Below, piece by piece: positions 1 to 10,222 of a DNA stretch of 27,141 nt. The notes beneath the pieces are model-generated. The model was not told the origin of the DNA. It did not search any database and saw only the letters and a list, made by a program, of their open reading frames with translations. A program made the translations under genes and the position numbers. The stretch is from Saccoglossus kowalevskii (Eukaryota > Hemichordata > Enteropneusta > Harrimaniidae): assembly GCF_000003605.2 (NCBI RefSeq), contig NW_003133350.1, positions 160,096 through 187,236 of the forward strand, read 5' to 3'. Numbering within the stretch: the stretch's first letter is position 1; each line of letters begins with the position of its first letter.

Positions 1-46
1 AAACAAATGCGAGTCTACAATATTTTTTCAACCACAACTTTTTGCG

Positions 47-209
47 CACCATCATATTTTCCCTCCAAAACTTGGGTGTAACATTTTTATTATTTAATGT
101 CTTTTTTAATTTGGACCAAATGGACATGATTGTCATTTTTTCATAGATTAATTTTTAAAATTTGATAAAATGTAGCTTCATTTTGTGAAAGATGACATAA
201 GTTGAATTT
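47..209 (+). repeat. Diverged interspersed repeat, copy 1
   Basis: It shares ordered blocks with 9922-10108: CACCAT near the start, GGTGT(A/T)ACATTTTT, ACCAAAT(G/A)(G/A)ACAT and GATGACA followed by TGAA(T/C)TT. Identity is low with several gaps, so the repeat is old. The family 1 MITE inserted just after this copy. Confidence 0.4.
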
Positions 210-220
210 GACATTCAATA

Positions 221-383
221 GTTAAAGCGGGAGTGTCGTCACCTGCACACACGCAGGAATTGAGTCCCAAGCGACGACAACACACTAAAAATGCAAAGGC
301 TCATGGGTAGACACTTGTTTGTTTACAATGACACGCTAAGGCCATCTGACGCATGCACAGGTGACGACTCCCCCGCTTTAAAC
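221..383 (+). mobile_element. MITE, family 1, complete copy (163 bp)
   Basis: The ends form a terminal inverted repeat of about 25 bp: the left arm starts GTTAAAGCGGGAGTGTCGTC (221) and the right arm ends CCCCGCTTTAAAC (383), matching after reverse complement with only a few changes. ATA flanks both sides (218-220 and 384-386), a possible 3-bp target duplication, or TA if read more strictly. The interior has no open frame, as expected for a non-autonomous element. A diverged copy lies inverted at the right edge of the window. Confidence 0.8.
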
Positions 384-1865
384 ATACTTAAAAGTTGTTT
401 TTACCAAGGGACTCACTGAAAAAAAAGACTGTTAAATTGTATTTTTTTGCACACAGTAGGAAATAAAAGAATGGATGTTAAGCCACTGCTAATCTGCAAA
501 TAGCAATAGTTGACACCCTGAAAACCTCTGCTCTGTATCCATAGCAACGTGCTTGTTATTTCATTTTACAAACACAGAAAATATCAAGAACACATATTCA
601 TAAGGACGTGAAATTATTCTCTATTTCCCGAACAAAGATATACATGTAGTGGACATTTATAATTTATGTCAAGACATGCCCCTGTGACAGGGGTAGTATG
701 TCTAATCCCAGAATAGTTATAAAAGTCACACATGTAGCCCAGACAGGTGAAATTAAGGTCATCTGTCCTTTTTCCCAAACAGAGTTTTACTTCAACTCCA
801 TTTCTCAATAACACTTCAGTGTATAGGATGTCACTGATTAATAGTTTTAAAAGCTTGTATTCTATACATGGATGGGCGTAAATTATCTGGAAAAGTCTGG
901 ACTGAAAGTTTCGCCAGTGCAACTGTAATTTACAGTTTACTGCGAGAGATCCTGTATTAGGCACAAAATCAAATGTACACACAATAGTCAAAGCATTGTA
1001 GGGACGTCATAACAAATTTGTTAATATGGTGAATGTATTTTAGGTACATTTCAGATCTCCGAGTCTCAGTGTAGGTCTGGGTGTGACTGTGACTGTGGGT
1101 TACTGAGTCTCATGCATCAACTAATGGGTTGGTAAGAGCATGTCAAAAAACAAATGCACCCTGGAATAGAGGGATACTACTCATTCACGCATCTTGTTCA
1201 CTGGTGTAGAAAATTACTGGACTGAACCATGTTGTAAACATCTTTTATTCTCAGATTGAAATTGACTTTCAATCGCACATCACATTGGTTTTAATTTCAA
1301 CCTGATGTTATGCACCTTTTACAGTTCACTGTTCCGAAAATATTGTTTACAAAATCGTAGTCATGGCTTTCACTATTAGACAAATAGGCATTCGATCACT
1401 ACCTCAAGTACCTTTATTTTGGAGACTTGAAACTAAAGTTACAAATAAACAGTTAATCAATATCAGCAAAGTTTGAATCTGTATATTTTTTGGGTTCATA
1501 TGTGCGTTTCAATGCATCTGTTTCTAAGCCTTCACTTCGATCTAAGCAAGATGTCGATATCAATGACAGCAATGAAATCCTTTCACAGTGGTTTGATGGT
1601 TTACATTGATTTGCTGTGAGTTGTTGAGGATAGACACGCAGTCATGTCATTAGATTATCTCACTGAATGGGGGAAAATAGCCGACAAAGAGCTGAACTGT
1701 TCACACATGATTTTTGGTTTAAATTTAATTAGGGGGTTGACCATTAGAAAGCTCTGGTTGGTGAGATGCCAAAAAAACTCTTCAAATTATTTGTTTTCTT
1801 TTCTTACTAGTCTTAAGCTAAATAATCTTTTCTGGGTGTTGTAGCTGTACACATTGTGACAGCTT

Positions 1866-2050
1866 TTTCTTTTAAATCTGTATTACGGTTTTTTTGTATA
1901 AATAATTTTTTTCCACCATTAAGACTTTGTTTTTAAAATTGATGTAAAAATATATTTTTGTTTTAAACCTGTATTACGCTTTTTTTTTTTAAATAATTTT
2001 TTTCCAACATTAGAATTTTGTTTTCAAAATTGATGTAAATATGTATATTT
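1866..2050 (+). repeat. Tandem duplication of a 91-bp unit
   Basis: TGTATTACG(G/C) at 1879 and 1970, AAATAATTTTTTTCCA(C/A)CATTA, TTTTGTTTT(T/C)AAAATTGATGTAAA and a following T-run recur in order with a period of 91 bp and only scattered differences. It looks like a simple local duplication. Confidence 0.7.
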
Positions 2051-2068
2051 TTTTAATGTACCATAACA

Positions 2069-2100
2069 CCCCCCCCCCCCCCCGCCCCCCCCACACACAC
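2069..2100 (+). repeat. Poly-C tract followed by (CA)n
   Basis: A run of 23 C with one G (2084), then ACACACAC. On the opposite strand it is a long G-run able to form G-quadruplexes. Such tracts are error-prone in sequencing, so the exact length is uncertain. Confidence 0.85.
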
Positions 2101-2432
2101 CATGTAGACTGTGAATATTTGACATCAGCCATTCCTTTCTATGTACGACATACTTTTCTTTTTTCGTATCCCATCTTTTAGAAATAATATTCTAAGTATT
2201 CTTTTTTCCACAAGCGTTGTAATTTTTTAATGAGGTATCAAAACATAATTTTAATATAGATGGATTTATTAGTTTCAGGAAATTTAACTCTGCATAGCTG
2301 TATTATTTTTATAGATAGGCTTATTAATTAATTGTTGTAGTATTTTTAGTTTTCTGTTTAGTTTGTGTTGTTAGGTTGGTTGTTTGTTGTGGAACCTTTA
2401 ATTTGGAAATTTATTCCTGTTGGTCAACCAAA

Positions 2433-2579
2433 TACTGTAAATTATTTTATTCCAGCGAATATACCTTTTTTCCTATATTTTACACTATAGTCATCAAGAA
2501 TTAGTGAAAATAAATGCCTACAGAACACCAAAAAAGTCTTTTCAGCGAAAATTAATTCCAGCTAAAGTATTTTACAATA
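2433..2579 (+). mobile_element. MITE, family B, diverged copy (147 bp)
   Basis: The left end TACTGTAAATTATTTTATTCCAGCGAA pairs imperfectly with the right end TTCAGCGAAAATTAATTCCAGCTAAAGTATTTTACAATA. The right half (AAAGTCTTTTCAGCGAAAAT and on) is shared with 3974-4029 and, less closely, with 5658-5705. Confidence 0.6.
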
Positions 2580-3357
2580 AATAAATAAGTTTGTATTGGT
2601 AAACGCCTTACCACACCAAACTGACACTTTAGTAGTCTCAGCACATGTGTGGACACTAGTATTATTTATTCGTTTAGCTCAGTCATTCAGAGTGATCATA
2701 GGTCCGAAATCCATCACCCAATTATATGTATAATTAGATGAGATTAGTTTATAATTAGATAAAGTCTTGAACTTAATTAGCAACTTAATACTCTCAAGTT
2801 ATGTCTGTCCCAGTAGGAAACATTCTACAGATTTTTTCATTATGTCAAAAATATTTTCATAATTTACATTTATGATTTAGCATGTATCGGTACACAAAAT
2901 GCGTTGTATTTTTATCACTCTTTGGTAAATAAACTTAAAATAATTTTTTCATATTTTTTCCACAATTTTGAGTTCATTTGACCAAAAAAACTAAATATAG
3001 TGCAATTATTTGCACCAATAATTGAACAGCAAAAATAAATACAGAATTTATTAATAAATCTTTTTCTCACTTAGAAGTGCCTAATAATAATGTAATAAAT
3101 ACAATTTGAACTGGTGACCTGAGTTTGACACTGACAGAGCTTTAGAATGCAAAGTGTTTTTGCTACAGTCACTAGGGTAATATAATGGGGTCATTGGAAT
3201 TGTTTTTTTAACTAATACCGTATTTGAAAGTTTTCTCTAAAAGGCAGTGTTGAAGCCAAAAATGTTTGTTTGATAGGATTTTAATTCCATCAAATTTGTA
3301 CAGATCTATGGCACAGCAATTGTAAAGGATTTTACATATGTATGTATGTGCATCTAA

Positions 3358-3568
3358 TACTGTAGAAGGATTAATTATTCACTGGGTTTTAATTTTGCTT
3401 ATTTCGCTGACTGGGAAATGCGCTAAATTAAAACCCAGTGAATATGTAAAATTGAGCATAGAACACATTATCTAAATGATAAAACCGTGAATTTAAAACC
3501 CACTGAATATGCCTGAAATGGTAAATCAGCGAAATTTAAACCCACTGAAAATTAGTCATTTTACAGTA
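3358..3568 (+). mobile_element. MITE, family A, copy 1 (211 bp)
   Basis: It begins TACTGTAG and ends ACAGTA. The ends form an imperfect terminal inverted repeat of about 50 bp (a TTCACTGGGTTT...TTTCGCTGA core), and an inner perfect inverted repeat ATTCACTGGGTTTTAATTT / AAATTAAAACCCAGTGAAT gives a second hairpin. TA at both ends fits a TA-target (Tc1/mariner-like) duplication. It has no coding capacity. A near-identical copy lies at 8874-9089. Confidence 0.85.
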
Positions 3569-3959
3569 ACTGATTGTTTGCGCTTAGTCTGACAAATACA
3601 GGGGCTACATATTTTATAGGAGTGTCTGCTCATCTTCATCAGCAAACATCTGTTTATATTGCCAATGCATCACACCACTATGCTATGGCAGATTCTGTTC
3701 ACTGAATGTGAATTTAAGTGCACCTTCTTCAGCAACAACATCTTACCATTTTGTTTTATTTTCATTGAATATAGAGGTGCTTCCAAACAGATATCTGTAT
3801 TTTACCGTTCTAAAATTTTACCGTTCTTGGTAGAATCATGCACAGGTTCATGGGAGAGTACGCTTCCATTGACTATGCAAAAACGTCCAATTTTGACAAT
3901 GAAATCATCAGTAGGATTGAGAAAACTACTGAAAATGTTTACCACACATGTATTTGCTC

Positions 3960-4029
3960 TACTGTAAAATACCATACAAAACACAAAAAGTCTTTTCAGC
4001 GAAAATTAATTCCAACTAAAGCATTGTAC
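3960..4029 (+). mobile_element. MITE, family B, internally deleted copy (70 bp)
   Basis: It begins TACTGTAAAATAC, then runs almost directly into the family B right half (AAAAGTCTTTTCAGCGAAAA, then TTAATTCCAACTAAAGCATTGTA). About 50 bases match 2524-2577 with few changes. The middle of the element is missing, leaving ends only. An 89-codon plus-strand frame (3838-4107) crosses it and is not a gene. Confidence 0.55.
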
Positions 4030-4526
4030 CTTAACTGGAGATATGCTTCTAGAGTAAATAAAGTAATCTTACAAATAAATGTACAAAATAAGCGTCACAC
4101 ACTCTAATGTAGAAGTAGTAGTCAGGCAACCTGTCTGCAAAAAGCATTACAATCTTCTTGAAATACAACATTACTCTTGAGGTTTAAGTTTTAAACTAAT
4201 GGAAAAAAAAAATTATCCATTATCCCCTGCCACTAGAGAAATATATGGGAATTTTCTAGTTTTCTGCAAGTGTTTATCAGATTCTTACAAGAATTTTAAT
4301 TTCAATATGAAATAGAAGACACACATATAATGGATGTCGAGAACGTAAAAATCAATAAAGAATTTTCTGAGAATTGATTGTTTAGATCAATAACCAACAG
4401 CAGTGTAATCGCCAGGTCTTTTGAGCGTTCTAGTTTTACTATGCTCCAACGCAGAAATGATATGCTTGAACTTTTAAGAAACAGGTTATTGATGGGTTAA
4501 TTATTTGTAATGTAACAAAACATATA

Positions 4527-4556
4527 TGCAAATTATGTAGCATCATTATGCAAATT
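4527..4556 (+). promoter_or_regulatory. Two POU octamers 22 bp apart
   Basis: ATGCAAAT occurs at 4527-4534 and 4549-4556 in the same orientation, two DNA turns apart, inside the inferred catulin intron. Single octamers also lie at 20005-20012 and 26788-26795. Confidence 0.25.
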
Positions 4557-4630
4557 AGCTAGCATTTACGCACAAGCTTCTCTAATTATTCACAGATTGA
4601 CTGTCATTTAAACTTGCAAGCATTCTTTTT

Positions 4631-4977
4631 TGGGAGACGGCTCAGTGGAAGACGCGACATGTAGCTAAGCGATTAGGAGCTACAATGTGCAATGCTGTTT
4701 CGCATATGTAGCATGTTTACTTTTAAATCTAGTAGAAGTATTTACCCTGTTGTGTATTAGGTATTATTTACTTTCAATGTTTATATTTATTTCTCAGTTT
4801 TATTTACTGATATAAACGCTGTACTGTTTATCGCTAATTGCAAGACTTTACTACTGCGTCTGACTGCTGTACGGCTAGGATCGGCATGGACGATTTTATC
4901 ATTTCTACATAATAAGCTTAGTTATTTTGGGGATGCCAAGTGGAAGATGCGCAGTGACATGTAGCTAGGTGATTTAG
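4631..4977 (+). repeat. Pair of imperfect direct repeats about 300 bp apart
   Basis: GTGGAAGACGCGACATGTAG (within 4631-4677) and GTGGAAGATGCGCAGTGACATGTAG (within 4928-4977) match, each followed by CTA(A/G)G(C/T)GATT. The spacing would fit two ends of a small element or an old local duplication. The intervening DNA has no open frame. Confidence 0.45.
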
Positions 4978-5517
4978 ATATTATTTTTGTGTTTTGTCAC
5001 AGGCTTCTACTTGATGGCACATCCGAACATTTTGTATACAAGGGTGTGCCATCAACCGTTTAGGTATTTGATAAAATTATACAGAACAGCTTCAACACAA
5101 AACAGCAAAATCCAACAACCCAATAGAAAGTTAATATTGTTTTTGATTGCACATTAGTAATCTCAATACTTTTGAACAATATTTATTTAGTAATTTTCAA
5201 GATTTTCCTTTGGCGAATTTTTTTTTTGTTTGCTTTTTTTCAACCTTTAAGACCTTCTTTAATACCCCGCATTTTCCTTTTTACGGTAGCATTACATCAA
5301 TAAATAAAATTACGCATGATCGGTGGCGATGATAGAATACATGTAAAATTGATAACAGGTTTCTCCCAGTGGTAATAATATAAACACATAGAGTCACTGT
5401 TTTTACTTTGGGTTCAAAAGTTGCTAAATGATCAAATCAACATGCTTGCAAGTGCAATGATGCCATAAACACCACATTCCAACAGCCTTAATCCATCAAC
5501 ACACTTAGGAATTGAAC

Positions 5518-5706
5518 TACTGTGAAGTACTTTATTTTCACTTGGAATTTATTTTCGCTGAAGGGATAAATCAGTGAAAAGAAATTGCAGCGAAAACACC
5601 TTTTTTTATGTATTTTACATTCACCTGATCGAAAATCAGTGAAAAAAACATTCAAAATGTCTTTTCCGCGAAAACTTATCCAGTCAAAACAGAGTATTTT
5701 ACAGTA
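5518..5706 (+). mobile_element. MITE, family B, full-length copy (189 bp)
   Basis: It begins TACTGTGAAGTACTTTATTTTCAC and ends with the reverse complement of TACTGTAAAATACTCTGTTTTGAC, an imperfect terminal inverted repeat of about 48 bp including TTTTCGC(T/G)GAA. It shares the TACTGTA end and TTTTCGCTGA motif with family A, so the two are probably mobilised by the same kind of transposase. A 90-codon frame across it (5488-5760, minus) is an artefact. Confidence 0.7.
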
Positions 5707-6484
5707 TATGGTTAAAACAGTGATAAAGAGCAAGGTCACATGGTCATGATTCAAAATCACAACTTTATACCTGTTAATTCACTAAAAAGTGAGTATGGGT
5801 TGACTTTTACTTGTCCTGTAAGGACAAAAATGTACTGTAAATAAGTCCCCCCCCCCCTCTAAAAATAAAGTTGAGTCAGGTTGTTGACTGCTGGAAGAGA
5901 CAGTTTGCAAGAACAAAATATTGCATGCGACGGATGCCACAATATCTGGGAATATAAAAATATATATTCTTTTAAGCACTTTTTATATTATATGCAGATA
6001 CATTTGTTTTATTTTAATATGCACATACATGTAATAGTGTGGATATTGAAAAACCGACACTTTTTGTTAATAGCTTTTTTCAGTGACTGTTGAAAGCAGC
6101 TTATCCAAAGGCTTTACACAGCAATGACACCACAATCTTGAGTTCGCTCCTCCACCATCAGGAAGAGCTTTGTGGAAGAAATTTGAGCCGAGCTCCTTGA
6201 AAACTGTTTATGACAAGCACTATATATAACTCATGTTGAGTGCAAAAGTAATGTTAAATGATCATTAAAATGAAATATTATATAACATGACAAGGTCAGG
6301 GATTAACAGCTGTCCTGTGAATTCCTGGGGGAGTTTATAATAACATGCAAAATAAGGGAGCACCTGTGTCCTTAAAGACAAATTTATTAGGAAGTGACTT
6401 TTTCTCTTTCTATCAATATGATGCAATGATGCGAGAGATGAGTTCAATAAAGTTTTTTTTTAAATGGTAGCGAACAAGCCATAT

Positions 6485-7440
6485 TCTCTAGTGGTGTTAC
6501 AACACCATCTAGAGGTGTTATAGTGTCCTCTGGTGAAGTTATAATGACCTCTAGTGAATTGTAGTACCTTCTAGTGATGTTATAATGACCTCCAGTGGTG
6601 TTATAATGACCTCTAGTGATGTTATAATGATCTCTAGTGATGTTATAATGACCTCTAGTGATGTTATAATGACCTCTAGTTGTGTTACGACCTCTAGTGA
6701 TGTTATAATAACCTATAGTGACGTTATAATAACCTCTAGTGATGTTACACTACTTTTTAGTGATGTAATAGTACCTTCTAGTGATGTAATAGTAACCTCT
6801 AATGAGGTTATAATGACCTCTAAGGATGTTATAATGACCTCTAAGGATGTTATAATGACCTCTAAGGATGTTATAATGACCTCTAAGGATGTTATAATGA
6901 CCTCTAGTGATGTTATAGTGACCTCTAGTGATGTTATAGTGACCTCTAGTGACGTTATAATAACCTCTAGTGATGTTACACTACTTTTAGTGATGTAATA
7001 GTACCTTCTAGTGATGTAATAGTAACCTCTAATGAGGTTATAATGACCTCTAAGGATTTTATAATGACCTCTAGTGACGTTATAATGACCTCTAGTGATG
7101 TTATAATGACCTCTAGTGACGTTATAATGACCTCTAGTGATGTTACAATTTTTAGTGATGTAATAGTACCTTCTAGTGATGTAATAGTAACCTCTAATAG
7201 AATTCTTGAGTGAAGTTAAAACAACCTCTAATGTTATAGTACCTGCTTAATAATGTACCGGGGGTAATAATACCCTCTCTTGTGATGTTATAATGACCTC
7301 TAGTGATGTTAAAATGACCTCCGATGATGTTATAGTACTTCTAGTGATGTAATAGTACTCTCTAGTTAAGTTATAGTTTGCTCTATTGGCGTTAGTGCCA
7401 CCTAGAGGTGGTATAGTGCCCTCTAGTGGGGATATAGTTA
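6485..7440 (+). repeat. Minisatellite, 21-bp unit, about 45 copies
   Basis: The core unit is CTAGTGATGTTATAATGACCT. Variants include AAGGATG and TAATAGTACCTT types. A higher-order block (GTTACACTACTTTTTAG, AATAGTACC, AATAGTAACC, AATGAGG, AAGGATG) recurs at 6741 and 6972, an offset of 231 bp (11 units), with a shortened third copy at 7139. Because 21 is divisible by three, the array stays open in some frames and gives a false 137-codon frame reading MTSSDVI repeats (6585-6998). The outermost units are more diverged and differ from the core. Confidence 0.95.
7416..7429 (-). promoter_or_regulatory. CTCF-core-like motif at the right edge of the minisatellite
   Basis: The minus strand reads CCACTAGAGGGCAC, which fits the animal CTCF core CCASYAGRKGGCRS at every position. 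CTCF is conserved across bilaterians. A 14-base match can be chance, and no binding can be claimed from sequence. Confidence 0.3.
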
Positions 7441-7462
7441 AATAATAACGCATTTTTGTGAG

Positions 7463-7558
7463 GGTAATATCACAATTTATTTTCTGCCCAAGGGGATCAT
7501 CAATATTATTGCCTTGACCAACAGCCTGAGGGCAGGAAACAAATTATGATATTGCCCG
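7463..7558. repeat. Large hairpin with 28-bp arms
   Basis: The arms GGGTAATATCACAATTTATT (7463 on, to CTGCCC at 7490) and the reverse complement of 7531-7558 match at 24 of 28 positions, around a 40-base loop. Related GGGCAATATACCATGTAATATCC and ACCCATGTAATATC strings lie at 8166-8211. It resembles repeats of the GGGCAATATC type common in marine invertebrate genomes, and 7463-8211 may be one decayed element. Confidence 0.6.
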
Positions 7559-8318
7559 AAAGACCATATGTTATTTATTTTATCACATCGAGCAGAAATC
7601 CACCATGCACAATCACAACTACCATACATCACTCACGCCCTCTCTCCCACAAAATAACAACACTTATATGCAAGATTTTATTTTATGTATTATACAATGT
7701 ATAAACAAGTTTCACATTACTCAATAGCATACATACATTGTTTGCTGAAAAAAACTGCGAAATACACAGTAAATGTTATTTTCAGCCACGGATACGCTTT
7801 TTAGTAACCATGTTTCAGCAGTGTGAATCACTCAATTTATCAAGCATAACATTTTTGAAATGAATTGAGAAGTTCTCAAACGCAAGTTATTTGACCACTC
7901 TCCAGATAAAAATGTCAGAGTGCCATGGAAGTGACTGAAATTACTTTCTCACGAACGTACTACACCTATTATTCACAAGTCACACAGCTTAGAGCGTTTT
8001 CAGTTAGCATCGGCATGGAGCGCGTAGAAATGCTCACGGATGGCTAAAGTTTCTTCAAAACCTTGAAAGCAACCCCAAAAGCAGTAGCGACCGGGGTAGC
8101 ACCCTTGCAGCGAACGACAATTTGTTATGCGCAGTAGGATTAAGTGACGTCATTCATGTGATATACCCATGTAATATCTACTTGCCGGGCAATATACCAT
8201 GTAATATCCATTTTTATTCAATGTCATGTGATCGAGTCTCACCCAATCAAAGCATGCGTAACAGAGTGAGATGAGATAAAGTCTACTAAGGTAGTGAAAG
8301 TAGAAAGTTCACAGTAGA

Positions 8319-8397
8319 AAGAGAGAGAGAGAGATTAAGTTATTTCAGGAAAGAGGGAAGAGGGAGGAGAAATGAGCGGAAGAGGAAGGAAGAAATG
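8319..8397 (+). repeat. (GA)n microsatellite and purine tract
   Basis: (GA)8 at 8319-8334 is followed, after a short break, by an almost pure purine stretch (8348-8397) of AGGAAGAGG-type words. Confidence 0.8.
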
Positions 8398-8873
8398 AAT
8401 ACAGCAGGATAGATAGTTTAAACTACTTACACCCGAGCAGTATATAAAACTGAGTATTGTTTTGATTATTCTCAAGTGTGCACAGACAGATCAACTGACT
8501 GCCACCAGTGACAGACACAACACAGTCTGACGTGCCTATATAGTGTGGATGAAAGGCAGGCAAGGAAATTCCTGTCAGTCATTGCAGCAGATGATCCACA
8601 GTGTCACAGTATGGACTCAGTGTAATTACCCTGCTTGTACTGCATTACAGAGTTATCTTTAAGGATACAGGAATACAGACATCCTGGGTGTTGTTTTTCA
8701 TTCATGAGTGTGTGTCATACAGCAACATTACTATTGGCAAAACAATTTTGCATATTGGTAACAGAAAGAAAAAAAAAACCTCTTTCACCTCCATCCTCAC
8801 TTATTATTAAATACATCTACTGTTTATTAAACGTGTATGAAGTATTTTTAGAAATTTTTTAATAATTTTTGAC

Positions 8874-9089
8874 TACTGTATTTAAAAGGACTTAATTATT
8901 CACTGGGTTTTAATTTTGCTTATTTCGCTGACTTGAAAATGCGCTAAATTAAAACCCAGTGAATATGTAAAATTGAGCATAGAACACATTATCTAAATGA
9001 TAAAACCGTGAATTTAAAACCCAACGAATATGCCTGAAATAGTAAATCAGCGAAATTTAAACCCAGTGAAAATTAGTCATTTTACAGTA
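8874..9089 (+). mobile_element. MITE, family A, copy 2 (216 bp)
   Basis: Same orientation and structure as 3358-3568. Over the roughly 200 aligned bases from TTAATTATTCACTGGG to TTTTACAGTAA I count about six substitutions (about 97% identity), so one or both inserted recently. The inner hairpin is intact; two substitutions fall in the third GTTTAAA-type block. Confidence 0.85.
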
Positions 9090-9921
9090 AGTGACATAAT
9101 ATGTCATCATTGCCTACAGGTCAGGTGTTAATTATAATTATATATATTTAAGAAAATCTCCACTTTTTTTTTTTTTTTTTTGAAAGGCAAGAAAATTGAA
9201 AACGTGTTCAAAGGATGAATACAGCGGAAACTCAGGAGGGGTTTCCTGTTTATTAATGGCTACCATTTTACTGCCTTGCTCTCAAACCCGGACAAATGCT
9301 AGGAATTTATATTATTTGTTTATACAGAGCTTTTTCAGTATCTAAACAAACTGATGTGCATTTTTGAGGTATACTAGTTGAATTCATTCATGAGCATTTG
9401 CTATATTTTAAGGCATACACTTACCTACGAAGAAGATGTGTAATTGCAATCAAAATATGTGTTATTTTATCGAACATACAAGCAAGCGGACCGTTTTTAT
9501 TTTTGAGCATTTTGAAGAAAATCAAACTTTAATGACTTCATCAACAATATCATGCATGTACACTGTATGATACATACAGACAAAATATCCCTTGCTGGAT
9601 TGTGCAAACATAAAACCAGGAAAAAAATAGTGAAAATCGGACATCTGACACAAGACATAACAGGATTACCGGTACTACATGTACGTGTTGTAGCAAAATG
9701 CCTTCATTGTTTTATAATGAGCTATACGTAACTCAATATTAACACAAAATATTATTTAATTAAATATGCTGACTTGTTGTTAATGCACGACTTAAGAATT
9801 ACATTGAGATATTATTAATTTCTGTGGAATAAATTATTCATATCGTTGGTAATATACAATCATTCAGAAATAACAATTCTTTTCTGTTTTTCTTCAATAA
9901 AACTTCATTTAGCCTTTGAGA

Positions 9922-10108
9922 CACCATAATTTTCTCGCAACATTTTGGTGTTACATTTTTCACATCCTATGTATTTTTCTCAATTTTGGGGTTAATTTTG
10001 AACCAAATAAACATTATCAGCCCTTGGCTACTGGTTTTGATCAAATTTCTTGAAAAATATATATGGAAAAAATGTGTGGCATTATTTAGATGACAAAAAA
10101 TGAACTTT
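9922..10108 (+). repeat. Diverged interspersed repeat, copy 2
   Basis: It carries the same ordered blocks as 47-209 in the same orientation. It has no open frame and no recognisable ends; class unknown. Confidence 0.4.
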
Positions 10109-10222
10109 CCGAGCTCAAAGGATTAATTAATTGCCAAGGAAACCTTGACCTAGTTTGTCTCAATCTGGAATAATATTGCTACGTTAAGTTATAAGGGTGG
10201 CGGGCATTCAACTCGTTTGAGA

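Noticed and set aside
614-991. 125-codon minus-strand open frame
   Set aside because: A few frames this long are expected by chance in 27 kb of AT-rich DNA read in six frames. No domain, splice logic or recognisable family was seen.
6585-6998. 137-codon frame of MTSSDVI repeats
   Set aside because: It is the 21-bp minisatellite read in one frame; the period is divisible by three, so it stays open.
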